Shown in pieces: positions 11,818 to 24,560 of a stretch of DNA of 64,000 nt; within the stretch, counting starts at the first letter, position 1; each line of letters starts with the position of its first letter. The translations under genes were made by a program, and so were the position numbers. The notes beneath the pieces are model-generated. The model worked only from the letters and a program-made list of their open reading frames with translations. It was not told the DNA's origin and ran no database searches. This DNA comes from Selaginella tamariscina (lineage: Eukaryota > Streptophyta > Lycopodiopsida > Selaginellales > Selaginellaceae), in assembly GCA_003024785.1 (NCBI GenBank), contig PUQB01000572.1, forward strand, positions 98,534 to 162,533, written 5' to 3'.

Positions 11818-13305
11818 GAGAAGAGACTAGAATTGCAAGTCATAGTGCTTATAATCAAGAATGGATCCATTAATATCAATTGTGTAAGATAACTTTATAA
11901 GATAGCATAACTCAGTAATAACACCAAGAACTAAACTGGAATCGATCACATGATTAGTTTATTAATTACATTTATGTTAGAAGAAAATGTTTTCAATATA
12001 TATTGATACAACATTACAAGAAAGTAACTTGCAATTGCAATGAATAGTAGTTCCACGATTTAAATTATTTGGATTAACCAAGATATCATAAATTTTGCAT
12101 TAGCATTGAGGCTCATGACAATGACTATATGAAGTAACACTATTGCCTTATGAAGTGAGAATATTTGACTTATGAAGTGAGTCTTTAAGCCCACAAGCCT
12201 CCAAGCACACAAATTGCAATGAGTAATAGTGCATCTTATTTAAGTATTAAAGTAGATATTTTATTCATGTTAATTAAATTATAAAATATAACTTAAATGT
12301 GAAGTTAATAGGATATTTTAATGTCATGGTGACAAGTGGGGATGTTCAGAATTATACAAATATGTGTTTTTTCTTTCTGAGTTCATGAAAGAAGTTTCAT
12401 AGTATGAGTTCGATGACGATGAACCATGTGACAAATGTTAAAATGCTAAATTATCAGTTCAAGAAGTTGTACAATACTAAAAAACTGAATAAAAATGTTT
12501 TTATTTTCAAGTTCTAATTTGTATATATGAGAAAGTGAGCTTCCAAATTTAGTGAAATATAACTTTACAATATATTGAATATTGTGTAGTACTCTATATT
12601 GTGGTGAGGTTGGACCCATTTTGTGTTTATATTAATTATGATTTATAACAAATCTCAAATATGAAATGCGAATTTAAAAATTGGTAAAACTTATTAGGCC
12701 ACAAATAAAACACACCATCATACTTAAAATTCATGGTGAATTGCAATAACTAATAGAGATAAGTTAATAGTCATAAGTCACTCAAAAGCTTCGTAATCAA
12801 CAAGTTGGTTTTGTTGGTAAGGTTTGTATGACTTGTTACTGAAAACATTGGTGAGATTGCATGTTGACTTCTTCTTATAGAGATCAAAAACTGCTTGATG
12901 AATCTATATAATATTTGATTGAACTAAATCTACAAATTTATAAATCACCAATTTCAATTACAAGTGATGAATCTTTGTTTTAGGTCTTCAAGAATCTTAA
13001 CAAGTCAATATGCCCTTTCGATATTGCATAGTGGTCGCACAAGCTACACCATACTTCCCGTACCAATAGTAAAATCAATAACCATAGCATGTGGTGGTGG
13101 CATATAACTTGCATCAACCTTGGTGAGTGCTCCTATAATTCATATACCTTGTTCTAAGTGATACACTCATAAGCATTTTGGTCATTGAGGACTACATGCC
13201 AGATCTAGGCAAATTTAGGTTGTTTTAGTGGTCACCAAGATGCAGTGGCTGTAGGACATGACCCCTATCTAGTTCCACATACAAGACACAAGAGAAGATG
13301 AACTA
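11818..13305. other. AT-rich stretch, nothing recognised
   Basis: No open frames above noise on either strand and no strong repeat structure, apart from the short direct repeat gacttatgaagtgag at about 12150-12185. Confidence 0.4.
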
Positions 13306-13640
13306 GGTCGGGAAGTATGTGGCCATAATCCAGGTGGCGTTTCCCCATTGGGTGTCCTCTATCAGAGTAGGTACAAGTGAATTGTCTTAATGCTCCTCAC
13401 CCACACGTGTCATCCTCTGCATCTTGATAGTTAGTCCGAAAGATCATATCTAGATTGCTATCAACACTACCTATCACCTATCCCAATCTGTTAGTGCTAC
13501 CTAACAACAGTCAACATCCTTCCAGCTGCTATCCCGCAGCCACCCTTCGTCGATAGGCCGCATGAGTTTGGCCTCCACCCAGCCATTGTTTGGACACTCC
13601 ACATGTCTATCTTTGCTAGTGGACACACGGCCATCAACCA
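13306..13640 (-). repeat. Fragment of LTR family B
   Basis: Matches the U3-side half of LTR B at 17440-17690 and 59270-59490: caggtggc followed by a ccattgggtgtc-type block, a cctcacgcgt-like block, then the atctagat...caacac segment. Diverged and isolated. Confidence 0.6.
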
Positions 13641-15237
13641 CATTTCATCTTTCATAACATTTGGAATAATGTATGTGTTGCTATCATATCCTAGGAGGAC
13701 AAGATTAGCAACACCATCATTCTTAGCAAGCTCGTGATCTCTTTAGAAAATGATATGGTAATTTATGAACAACACTTCCAATAGGAGTGCAAGTTACAAA
13801 ATGCATTGTAAAAAGAATGCAATGTACCTTTTATAATTTGTTGCCAACTTGAGCTTGAATGCATGTGTTACAAACTAAAGAGCCCAATTCATACTATTTA
13901 AAGTGTATACATCAGAGTGCATTTGCGAGGATGACAACCAAATACAAAGATATTGGAAGAATGAAGATGGGCATGGCCATGGGATTGAGATACATTAACA
14001 AATTCTAGTGCATGGTGAGGTGTTTCTTTTCCACTTCAACAAAGTTTCATTAGGGAGATGGAGGTTGTCCAACAAGTCGAACATCATAAAGTTTATAGAT
14101 CTGCCTATATAACCATACACCTTCTTAAAGCCTTCAGTAATCATCCAAAATATTTTGGCAATAGTACACATTGATCATTTTAATGTAATCAACATGAATG
14201 ATGTTGATCTCAGGGATGATGTCAAAAAGTGTGGTCTGAAAATGAACCACATACATAGAAGATAAACAAGAAAGGTGGCATCCATGGTGTTCACTAGCAA
14301 ACTCCATGAAAGAAAGACAAATGAGCTATTTTAGTTGGTGTGGGGGTTGAGGCTGCATTGTCCAAGCCCTCACTGTTCTTTGCAATAAAGAATTACAATG
14401 TCCATTGAATGATGTAAGGATACTCACTTAATATTTTAAAAGCCTTTTCCTTGAGCCTTTATTCTTGTGCATAGCTGCCACAACTTTGTCTTTAATATCT
14501 TGTACATGTTGTTCAATTGCCTCTGAATGTACATGTCTCCTTGGTAAAGAATACTACTTTATATGCACATGAAGTACAAGTACAGCTAGCCAAGTTATTT
14601 CTTGAAGGGAAAATAGCTTCCTCATCAATTCTTTCTAAACAAGAATAAAAAGGAATCCCTTTTGGATCTTCATAGGCCAGCTTATTGTGGTTAGTCCATT
14701 TTTGGAGAATCTTCTCTCAAGAATTTGTTGATATAAACATGAACGACTAGGTACCTATCCATCTTTGCAAAGAAAAAACCTTTTAATTAAGGTGGAATTC
14801 CAATTTAAATTGTCAAAGCCATGACCAAGTGACACACAAAGAGTGTTTAAAAATATAGAAAGAGAACCCTTAAACTCTACATTTGTTTGAATTTAGATAA
14901 AGAGTGCGATTGTAGAGAGAAACAATCTTTACAAGTAATTCTTAAAATAATTTTGAGCACTTGCAACACAATGAGTGTCGTTCTTTCTCCTAATTGAAGC
15001 TCCTTTTTCTTAAATGAAATCCTATCCAAGAAAGAAGCAAAAATGATGAAACCCTTTTGAGAATTATAGACCTTGGTATAAGAGGAAAATTCAATGCATT
15101 CTCAAAATTACATGTCAGTCTGGCATGACAGGAAATTATGGCAACTAACAATTTGTCAAGGTAAGAACATTTCAAATGAGTTAACACAAGTGAACAATTT
15201 TGTATTAGTTATTACTTATGATTTCAATATATTTGGT
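13641..15237. other. No supported gene
   Basis: The small frame at 14990-15187 (minus) has no recognisable domain. No element boundary is evident until the TGTCAG end of LTR B at 15238. Confidence 0.4.
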
Positions 15238-15656
15238 TGTCAGAAACTTTGCAGGCCAGGTGTGAGGTGACTTAGGTAGTCTCGTGGTCGCCATGACATC
15301 GTTGCCAATGCCCAATCCTGAGGTTTCAAGTCGGGGGTCTGGTTGTCACTTCGGGATGTACATGAAGGTGTTGTGGTAGCCTCTACCTGGATGCTGTGAG
15401 GGTTCATGTACTAGCAAACTGGACCTCCCTCTTGGTGGTGCGTGGCTCCCTATGAGGAGGGAGTAGGAAGAGGAGAGGAAGGAAGGAGATGTGGGGAGGT
15501 GGGCAATGGTAAACATAAGAGATATGTATATATTGCTTCTTAGAAGTACGAGGTGGCCCCTTCCCTAGAGATGGCTAGAAGAAGACACACACAAGAAAAT
15601 GGACTAGGACTCCAACCCACTACTTACCTCCCTGCTTATATAGTGGGTAGGGTGGT

Positions 15657-17437
15657 TGTCAGAGGTTTTAACCCAAAGGGCCAACACGTGGCAACACGTG
15701 GCTGCCAGGTGGCCATTGGCGTCATCACCCTGTGTGAGCAACGCTAAGTTTCCCAGAACAACCCCCGACCCTAGGGTTAGACTCTAATGCCCAAGTGGAC
15801 AGGAGACTTAGGGTTTAGCCTAAGTCTCCCTAGAATGTCTGCCCCCAGAACCCTTGAGGGATAACCCTAGTTGACTTAGGGTTTAGCCTAAGTCTCCCTA
15901 GAGTGTCTACCCCCAAAACCCTTGAGGGATAACCCTAGTTGACTTAGGGTCTTGCCCTAGAAGACCTAGACAGGCTCATGCCCTAACCCCCATCAAGGAG
16001 ACGTGTGTTCCACACATACCCCTGGACAGAGCTAAGGCATCGTCACTTACCCCTTGAGGAATCACCCTCATCCGGGAGTACAACCCCTTTAGGGCGACAA
16101 GGGGTACCCTGAACCACGACTAACCCCTAAGGGTTTGAGTGGCCAAGTTATACCCTAGACCTAGGGCTAGTACTTAGTGTGAGGACACGAGTGTTCTGCT
16201 AAGCAAACTCCCTAAGGCTAGGTTTGGGATAACCCTAAGCACATGACCTTGCGAGTGCCTCACGAAAGGGCTCCTGCTAACATGCTTAGGTTGTTCAACC
16301 CTTGAATTCCAAGGAGAACACTCCCCTAGCCAAGTGTGCCAAAGCACACCTAGTTATGAGACCTAACCTCCCTTGAGCGGATGCCCAAGGCTTAGCACCC
16401 TAGTGCAAGCACAAGCATGTCTGTTTGCTAAAGTATCCAACCCCTTGGCGACAAGCCCATGACATAACCCCAAAGGGCGTGCCTCAGGCGTTGTACCATG
16501 TGACGTTTAGCCCAGTGTCACATCTCCATGTGACACTGCCTTCCCCGATGTGGGCTATCATGCCATAGCCCTTAGATTCAAGAGTTGCACCAACGTGGCT
16601 CCTAAATGCCAACTCTAGAACCCCTCAATTATCCCTCAAGACTGGTAAGGAAACCTGTCAATCAAGAACCCACGCCCACAGTTGGACAAGGACACGAATG
16701 TGCCTGTTAGCTGTGAGTGTTGCTCCTAGCTTGACGTGGAGGAGGAGGCTGGAGACAAGCCTCAACCTCTGCTTCTTGGAACGTGCATCCGACAAGCCTC
16801 CCAGGCATGGATTCGCCAACGTTAAGGGTAAGCTACCCCGAAGGTGGGACGTACCCCTGGCATCTGGAAGTTAGGGCGGCACAACAGAGGGTTGTACCTT
16901 AACGACACAAGCTGAAGCTTGCACCGGCAGAAGAGCAACGAACTCAGTCATGAACCCAGGAGCTCTCCTACGTATACTCTACCTTATTTATGTGACGGAG
17001 CCCCCCCCCCCCTCTTTTCCTATATGTGTAAGTGGGCTGGCATTGAATTTTAGCCCCTTAGATAAATTAACAATATGAGCCTATAACTCACCCTTACTCT
17101 TACCCCTAAACCCTACCCAAGGGGGGGGTTTTAGGGCGTGGGTTAGGGTAACCCTAGGGGTGTTCCTAACCGTACTTAACACACCAAACTCATCTGCAAA
17201 GACCAATCAGCCTATTCAGGACGTCAAAATTGGGGGTGAGTTTCTAAAAGGTAAGTTCTAGCTTCACTTAGAGTTTCCTACAAATACCTAATGATACCCA
17301 GCCGGACCATCACCAGATACCCAAGTGCACTAAGCGAGCCTGTTTCCTACTACATTTAAGGTCCATCAACATAGTACAGTAGGTAACAACAGTCAACGTC
17401 CAAAGTAAAGGGGTCGAGTCATAATAAAAATATGACA
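15657..17437 (-). mobile_element. Solo LTR of family A (1781 bp)
   Basis: Begins TGTCAGAGG and ends ATGACA on the plus strand, an inverted TGTCA/TGACA pair. It interrupts LTR B, which is continuous in the copies at 26320 and 59240. The flanks GTGGT (15652-15656) and ATGGT (17438-17442) look like a 5-bp target duplication with one change. Its start resembles the LTR-A start at 61111 (TGTTAGAG), which fixes the family and the minus orientation. It holds the minus-strand TATA-like CACATAAATAAGG (about 16983-16996), a run of 12 C at 17001-17012 and several TTAGGG/CCCTAA-like motifs. No internal region is present. Confidence 0.75.
15804..15955. repeat. 69-bp tandem repeat within LTR A
   Basis: The phrase gacttagggtttagcctaag starts at 15804 and 15873, and a third partial start lies at 15941, giving a period of 68-69 bp. 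The unit is rich in TTAGGG-like motifs. Confidence 0.8.
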
Positions 17438-17700
17438 ATGGTACTAGGACATAGGCCAGGTGGCACTTCCCTATTGGGCTGTCACCTATGACATGGTCTT
17501 ATGCTACTGACTTAATGCATCCCTCATGCGTCCAATCCTTAGTACCTTGGTGGTTGGTCTGAACAATTGGATCTAGCCTTTTGTCAACGATGCCTAACAG
17601 CCATCACTATCGGTTCGTACTCGTTGTACATTGTGCACTCCCCGTTCAGCCTCCCTCTGGACCGCTCCTCATTCATGGATGCTAGTTGTTCGATGGTGGA

Positions 17701-19324
17701 CAAACCATCGGCTAGATGCTCGAACTTACATGTTAGCACATTCTCAGGCCATGCGTTCTTTATCCCTAGCCTATATTGTAGTGCTTTGTGGTAGGTGGTG
17801 GCTTCCTTCTCTTGTTCCTTGACCACGAGCTATTGCTCCTAATGCCTCTCTAACTCCTTAACAGTGCTTTGTAGCTGGTCTAGTTGAGCTTCGACTACTC
17901 AAACGTGCTCCTCCCCCTCTTCTTGCTAGAATAAAATGATTGCCATTTGTCCTTTTAACATTGGTTGCAAGCTTTGCCATGGGCCATGGCCTCGGTTAGC
18001 TCCTGATTCCACTCTGTAAGTTGGGTAATGCATTGGTGCAACTCCTCCTTGACTGTTGCCAGCTTCTCTTAGGTTCCCTAAGCTGCCTCTCCCTTTGCTC
18101 AAGCCTTGTCACAAGCTCGTAGGTTTGCCGCTATTTCTTTACTACAACATGCTTTGGTCATGCTTGAGTTGGTCTTGGAGCCACTTGAGGCTATCATGTA
18201 GCTTGTTGAGGCCCATAGCTAGTGCACTTCAGGCCTTCTCTGTGTACTTTTGCCCCATCTTCGTGATCTTCCACTGTTGAACTCCATGGATGACCCATTC
18301 CCTGTATCCTTGGCTTCCTTCTGCACGGCCCAACACTATTCTATAAGCTTATCTAATATGGCATTGTGCTCCTTGGCCACACCCATGAGGTCCAGGTCGT
18401 ACATTGCCACCGCTTTCCCAATTCAGTCAAAGGCTTTTGCAGTTCAAAGGGGGACAACAAAGCCCACTACCCGTTGGCATGGAAGTGATGGTAGGTGTCA
18501 CCAAGCATATCCTTGGAATCTCACCCTCTCCTCTAGGTCGACTAGTTGTGATGGTCATGCTGGATTCCCGGTTGCTCCTTGCAGCACATGTGTCGAATTC
18601 AGCGATAATGGGGGGCCTACTGCCATAAGAACTGCCAATATGGGTTCCATGGTTGGGGTCTCTGCTCCTTCTCGTGGGGTCGACTCCTCCCAATTGCTAC
18701 AAATGGCATTTGCCAGTTGCACTCTCCATTTTTCCAATGAACATGAAGGCTACGAGTGCCAAGAACTTGGCCACCTCCTTTCTTCCTTGTATACCGCCGT
18801 GATGCCTCATTCTTCTTGGTAGGTGACCACTAGGGCTCGAATTCTAACAACTCCCTACTACAAGACTGTCCTTTGGTAGTTGAAACACTGCTGCCAGCTC
18901 ATTAGACCCTACATAGAAGGATGCACTGCCTCCTAAGTAAGTAGATTCTTGATTGCCTAGTCTCCCAGCTTCTAGCTATGCAATTAGATGAATTGTTTGG
19001 CTATCTCAGCGAACCCCAGGTTCTTCACTTCTCTCAAGGGAGGTTGAAGAACTTGAGCATGTGCATGTGCATTTTGACTTTTTGGACGTCAGGTCACTCA
19101 ATCAAATCCTTGAATTTGGAGTACTTGGTGCGATGAGCTCTACTAACCTCTTCTGGTCTCTATAAGACACCTGAATCTTTCGGATGATTGCTGGCATGTT
19201 GCGTTCGGTCCATTCTAGTGATGGAGGAGTGTCAAATTGTTCACTGAGAGGTGAGCAAACTTGCTATAGAGGAGAGAGAGACATGCATCCTACACTTACT
19301 CCTATCATCTCTTTTAAGGGTGTA
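17701..19324 (-). other. 3' internal region of the family-B element
   Basis: This lies between the integrase C-terminus and the 3' LTR of the family-B element. The minus strand has broken open stretches, the best being 17584-17826 (VKEQEKEATTYHKALQ), which is hydrophilic and possibly coiled-coil. I recognise no retroelement domain. It could be an extra ORF or a remnant of another insertion. Confidence 0.35.
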
Positions 19325-21402
19325 TGCACATTGTAACTAAAATGGGCATGTCTATAGTCCTATTCTCTATTAATTAATAATTAATTAATTTTAATTATTT
19401 TATTAGCATTTTTTAATATTAAAGGAATATTCTTTAGAATAATTATTGAAAGAATATTCTTCAGAATGTATGTTTAAAGAGAAAATATTATTTAGAACAT
19501 TATATTTTTGTAATTGACCCTTTAATAAATTATAGCATTTATGGACCAAAAATTAATAACATTATAAAAGTAAAAGGTATTAAGTTATATAATATATTAT
19601 ATTTAAAATTGTATGGGCTTAATATAAAACTTAAGGAAGAGCATAAGAGGTACATTATATAAACATTGATGTTGTTATTAAAATATTAATATTTAAATAT
19701 AACATTAATTAAAATTTGTACTATTAATAATATATATAAATATACAAAACATACATTCTCTTGTAGTTTTGTTAATCGTGACTTTATTAACGCTTCTTAA
19801 CATTCCACCTATATCGAATGGATTTAACATTTATAAAACATGCTGGGTCTTTTTGATTGGGAGACCATGTTTTCTCTAGGCATCCATTATATCTTTTGCT
19901 CTCCTTCTTATGTCGCCTTTTGTATGCAACCTTAACCATATTATTTTTTGTGATTACTTCAAGTGTGTCAATAATTTGACTCATCTAAATAGGTTGAGTA
20001 TATAACACATCTGGAGTAATGAGGACCATCCATGCCACTACAATTCTTTTTCTCCATAAGAGATGGTATACCTATTATGCAGTACAAGTTACGGCCATCA
20101 AAGTAGGAATGGTTACCGAAAGAGGACTTAATGCTTTTCAAAAGTGGAGGATGGAAAGCCACTTCTCCAGAAGGACAACCAAACCTTATTCCATTGAGTG
20201 CCCAGCTCAAGGAACAAGAGCTTATTATTGATGCATCAAAAAATATATGGCATGGTTTCAAAAATCGATGTCAAAGAACTTTTATAAGGCAATTGGTTAC
20301 TCAGAACCATATAAGCATGTGGTTGACTATTAAGAGATTGTTGTTTGAGAGTTAGAAGGGCCTACTGTCACAAGTACATAATTATAACCCTTTTTGGCCT
20401 AACAAAGTGGCGAGAGGAGATTGAAATGACATCAATGAGCATAGACGACATATAAGTCAATAGTGATTGTGGAAGTGCAAACCCCACACTTTGTTGAATA
20501 AAGGAACCAAAAACCTAAATCATACTTTGATTGCTACAAGTATCTTTAAAAAATTAATGATTGTCCTCATTACCAGATGTAGTTATAATCAGCCTATTTG
20601 GATGAGTCAAATTATTGACACACCTGAAGTTATCACAAAAAAATAATATGGTAAAGGTTACATGGTTCAAACCATAAAAAAAGGCGACATGAGAATGAGA
20701 ACAAAAAATATAATGGATGTCTAGAGGAAAACATGGTTTCCCAATCAAAAAAGACCCAGATGTTTTATAAATGTTAAATTCATTCGATATGGGTGGATGT
20801 CAAGAAGCATTGAAAAAATCACGATTAATAAAACCGCAAGAGAATGTATGTTTTTTAAAGCTTAAAGCAATTATAAAATTATAAAATATAGTATAATTTA
20901 ATATTCATAATTATATAAACTCTTTAATAATAGTATCAAATTGTTTATTTAATTATATAAATTTATAAAAGATATGGAAGATTGACTGTATAGGATTTTG
21001 TATAATATATATATATATTATTACTAGTACAAAATTTTAATTAATGTTATATTTAAATATTAATATTTTAATAACAACATAAATATTTATTAAATGTACC
21101 TCTCATGCTCTTTACTAATTTTTATATTAAGCTCATACAATTTTAAATATAATATATTATATAACTTAATTATTAATTTTGGTCCATGAATGCTATAATT
21201 TATTAAAAGGTTAATTACAAAAATATAATGTTCTAAAGAATATTCTATCTTCAACATATATTCTAAAAATATTCTTTTTTAAAACCTATATTATTCTAAA
21301 GAATATTTCTTTAATATTAGAAAACACTAATTAAATAACTAAATTGCTAATTATTAAAAAATGGGACTATAGTCATTCCCATTTTATTAATTATAACGTG
21401 CA
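19325..21402. mobile_element. Non-autonomous DNA transposon with long terminal inverted repeats
   Basis: Ends are inverted: the left begins TGCACATTGTAACTAAAATG and continues into GGGCATGTCTATAGTCC; the right ends with the inverted counterpart GGACTATAGTCATTCCCATT ... AACGTGCA. The inverted arms extend about 650-800 bp (left to about 19990, right from about 20570), with internal indels in the left arm. Between them, 20000-20560 carries a small remnant of the transposase gene seen at 46423-46821 (shared readings such as LNAFQKW and SHFSRRTTKP). The element sits inside gypsy family B. No clear target-site duplication was seen. Confidence 0.75.
20019..20480 (+). pseudogene. Transposase remnant inside the TIR element
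   Basis: Corresponds base for base, in opposite orientation, to 46423-46821 of the larger element at 45438. Shared readings include the WHGF/VAWVQKS area, the SYSE(L/P)YKHVVDY area and REEIEMTS. Stops and frameshifts interrupt every frame. This is the C-terminal end of the gene; the catalytic parts are absent. Confidence 0.55.
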
Positions 21403-21599
21403 TGTTTGCCAAACATGGCAATCCTAATGATGCCATATGAGGTGACTAGTGCATTTATCCTTACACGTAATGATGGCACAGTCTAACCATCATTACCTTC
21501 ATAGTATGTGCCTTATGCATGAGGTCCACCCTCGTGGACCATGCGACCATGTGACCTGGCCACACGTGTGGCTAGGGACAAGTTGGGATGCCTTGGTTG

Positions 21600-22215
21600 G
21601 AGCTTCAATCGAGTAGATATACAGCTTATGGTGGTTCTCGTTGGCTGTCTACCGTAGTGGTTGTCCACTAGCTCCTAGCAACATCATGATGTTGTTAAAG
21701 ACTTTGGGGACCTCATATGGTCTCTTCCATCCTAGCCTAGATTTGCCCCTCCAGAGTACTTGCACCTTCACATACCATCCTCATTTTTACCTCTGAAGTT
21801 TCTTTCTTTTGGCTTGTTGTTGATGGTTGTCCTTGGTTCATTGCGCCACGAATTGCTCTTCGTCAAACTATTCCAATTGCTCTAACCTCCTTTGGGCAAC
21901 CCCTAGTTCTTCCGTGAACTTGTTCCCTAGCTTGTACGTGAGCTAGGGATGGTAACCTCCCATGGCATGATGGCCTCAGGTCATAAGCCAAATGAAAAAA
22001 ACGTGGCTCCACTTGTAGTCTTGAAGGTCATTCGATGCACCTTAAGACAGATGGTAGTATCTATAAGACAGATGGTAGTATCTATTTCCATTGCCAAGGT
22101 TCATTGCGGCAAAGCTTCCTCTAGATGGTCATCAGTGTCTTGTTTGTGGACTTGACCTATCCGTTCCTTTGTGAGTAATCATTTGTTGACATGAGGTGCT
22201 TGATGATGATCATAC
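21600..22215 (-). pseudogene. Integrase C-terminal half of gypsy family B
   Basis: The minus-strand reading has STNDYSQRNG followed by VKSTNKTLMT, which corresponds to the S-x2-YPQ-NGQ-E-x-NK segment at the catalytic glutamate of gypsy integrases. It continues with TTSGATFFSFGL and EAIMPWEV (the family's TTG-TPFSLVYG-EAV-P-E), and then LGWKRPYEVPKVF (the GPY-like module near the C-terminus). Several stops and frameshifts are present. Integrase residues upstream of STNDYS, including both catalytic aspartates, are missing because of the internal deletion. Confidence 0.6.
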
Positions 22216-22474
22216 ACAATTTTGGCAGTACTCTCCTTAAGTCGTGGTAAGCAAACACTTCTTTGTGGCTGCAGAGGTAGTCAACAATTCGTTCTCTCAG
22301 CTTCAGTTCTATGTGAGCATTGATGTGTACCAGTTGAGATTCCTCATCCATGCTCACATTTACTTGTTTTATTGTTGCCTCGGGGGTCATGTTCCACCCG
22401 TACATAAGCTTGTCGTGGTACTCCTCTTGAGCATGCAGGCGATGTTCTTCAGTTCCTTCCACATAATGGGCCAC
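22215..22474 (-). pseudogene. Protease-RT linker of gypsy family B
   Basis: Contains ELKLRERIVDYLCSHKEVFAY, split here as LRERIVDYLCSHKEVFAYHD, which matches the L-x2-LLR-x-KDVFAWS block preceding RT in many plant Ty3/gypsy elements. The reading then fuses directly to integrase (STNDYSQRNG), marking the deletion junction near 22205-22220. This stretch is open for about 100 codons, but the RT core is absent. Confidence 0.55.
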
Positions 22475-22799
22475 TTTGGGACTTGCACTTTTAGGGGCTT
22501 CCTTCTTATCACGTGGTATGCTACAACGGTCTCTTGCACTTCATGGCAAAGGTCTACATCCTCTACAATAAACAAGTCCAGTAGGCAAGCGAGGATGGTC
22601 ACTTCTTCATCGTTGTTAAATCCCTCACTCTTGTTTGGCACATGGTATTCATGTGGTCAAGACTCCAAGGGTAGTGCCCAGACTTGCTCCACTATCATGG
22701 ATATCAATCCCTTTTTCATGGGGAATCTTACTTAATGGTGCTCCTAGTCATGTTGCACCTTTGCGTCCTTAAGTTGCGATCATCCCAGGAGCATGTCGA

Positions 22800-23060
22800 A
22801 CCCCCCTGTTGCATGCATGTCAAGAATGATGACATTTATCATAAATTTGGTGCTCCGGATCTTCATTTCTACCTTCCTCATAATGCCCTTGGGTGTCACC
22901 TTGGCTTAGTTTGCCATACGTATGAGGAAGGGTGAAGGTTCCGAGGGTGGCATTCCTAGCTCTTTGTGGAGCTCCACCAACATGATGTTCACGCCCAAAC
23001 CTCTGTCCACGATAATGTTGCGGACAATGCGGCCCACAACTTAACTTGGTATGGCTAGCT
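22800..23060 (-). pseudogene. Aspartic protease of gypsy family B
   Basis: The minus reading gives NIIVDRGLGVNIMLVELHKE, then FLIRMAN and, after a stop, GIMRKVEMKI and GGFDMLLG. This follows the order of gypsy retropepsins: a D-x-G active-site loop, the flap region and a final MLLGRPW. The catalytic D-[ST]-G is changed to DRG and the reading has at least two stops, so it is inactive. Confidence 0.55.
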
Positions 23061-23749
23061 ATCATCCCACAAAATCTACTATTGTCATTGTGACCTTTGG
23101 AAGAGCTATGGTTGGTCCGGACTTCATATAACCCGGGGGATAGGCGGAGTAGCTCACATGGGTTACTAATACCTGGGTTTCTCATATTTTGCCTACGAGG
23201 CTTTCCTGTATCCATGGTGTTTCCCCTGATTCTTGGTCTTGAGCGAGTCTTATTTGCTCTGCAACAGTCTCCACTCCAATGCACTTTCTCAGCCAATGTC
23301 CCAACTCAAAGAGTTATATCACTAGTTCCTCTTCGTTGGACTCCCCATCGTTTCGTTCTCTAGGTTGATTGGATGTCTCACCTTTTTTGCTTATTGAGCT
23401 TGTGACCTCGTGATTGCCCACATTGTAACTCTGGTGGTACCATCACTACATGGTTGGCTTGTGGTGCAAAGGCCAGTGTTACATGAGAGGTGGTTGGGCT
23501 GTCTACTGCCTTTGTGAGTCCCCACACATGCACTTCTACCATTGGCTTGATCATCAAGATCCAAGAGCAACGATAGAGTAGGTGGTGACTATTGCATATG
23601 TGACCTCCGGCTGCACTCGCCCAACCGTGACCTTCTGCAGAACTAGTCACTCTTATTGGTCCTACATCCTTGATCCCTCAGGTTGTTTGCATCTACCTCT
23701 GACCTCTACTTGATGGTTAATGTAGCTGCCTAGGGTAGTGTATTATTCA

Positions 23750-24560
23750 TGAGCTCGATCAGCCTATAGCAGTCATATGTTTGTGGGATCCACGAACATT
23801 ACATACCCTACAATACTTGTCTTTGCGGTTGTGTATCGTAGTTGGGCAAGCGTTGCAGTCAAGTCCTCCTTCCAAATTGCAGCCCTATGGACCTCTCCTC
23901 ATTGTGGTTGTCATTGCTCTTTGGTTCCCGAGTGTCGTTCCTTCTCGGGGGCCTTGGGGTGTTTGAGAGGTTTTCCTCGTCTGTGGTCGTTCGCCTCTTC
24001 AACATCGGATTTGTCTTGTGTCTTCCTCTTCTTGTGCCTCTTGACTTCTCACTTCTCAGCTTTCTTGGTGTATCAAAGCAACTTGTTAAAGATCCGATCA
24101 TTGTCCAACACAATCCATTTGCAAACCTCCAGTCACAATCCATTCCAATACCACATCACTTGGTAAGATCGACCAATGAATCCCTTAGTCGAGTGATATA
24201 TCCCAACATGTAGATCGTGTATTCATTGACCAATTCCCCTATTTTTGTTTATAGTTAGCTAATTTATGCATTACCTCCTTCTCTTTCTTTTCTTTCCGAA
24301 AAGTGTCCAGGAACGCTCTTCGAGCGGTCTCCCATCGAGCTCCTTCATTTGCCTCATAGAATCACATCCACCATGCATGTGCCTTCTTGTCTATGGTGCA
24401 TTCAAATGCATTTAGTTTCTTGTGGTTGTTGATTACACTTCTTAACTCGCACACTTATTCAAACTTGTGCACATGTTGGTTGGGATCTTGGCCCCTCCCT
24501 CCTTGGAACGTGGGTAAGGACATTGTCAATGTGCTCTCCTACATCCGATTGAGTGCATGA
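23750..24560 (-). pseudogene. gag of gypsy family B
   Basis: The minus reading includes DPNQHVHKFE, LNAFECTIDKKAHAWW, then RWETARRAFLDTFRKEKKEK and EVMHKLANYKQ, which follows the Retrotrans_gag domain order (the KA-AWW and W-F-F motifs). A degenerate zinc knuckle, YCRVCNVRGSHKHM, lies at about 23770-23820. Many stops and frameshifts are present. It would have formed the nucleocapsid core. Confidence 0.5.

Larger units (their letters stand above)
15238..17700 (-). repeat. 3' LTR of family B, split by a solo LTR
   Basis: The two parts are 15238-15656 and 17438 to about 17700, together about 680 bp. Matching copies are at 25963-26345 and 58849 to about 59490. On the minus strand the TATA-like CCCACTATATAAGCAGGGA (about 15629-15647) is its promoter candidate; the same box is present in the 59230 copy. 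The lower end reads TGTCAG on the plus strand, i.e. CTGACA as the minus-strand LTR end. The upper boundary is approximate. Confidence 0.65.

Noticed and set aside
18250..18822. 190-codon plus-strand frame
   Set aside because: Lies antisense within the gypsy-B internal region, has no recognisable domain and a composition typical of a shadow frame.
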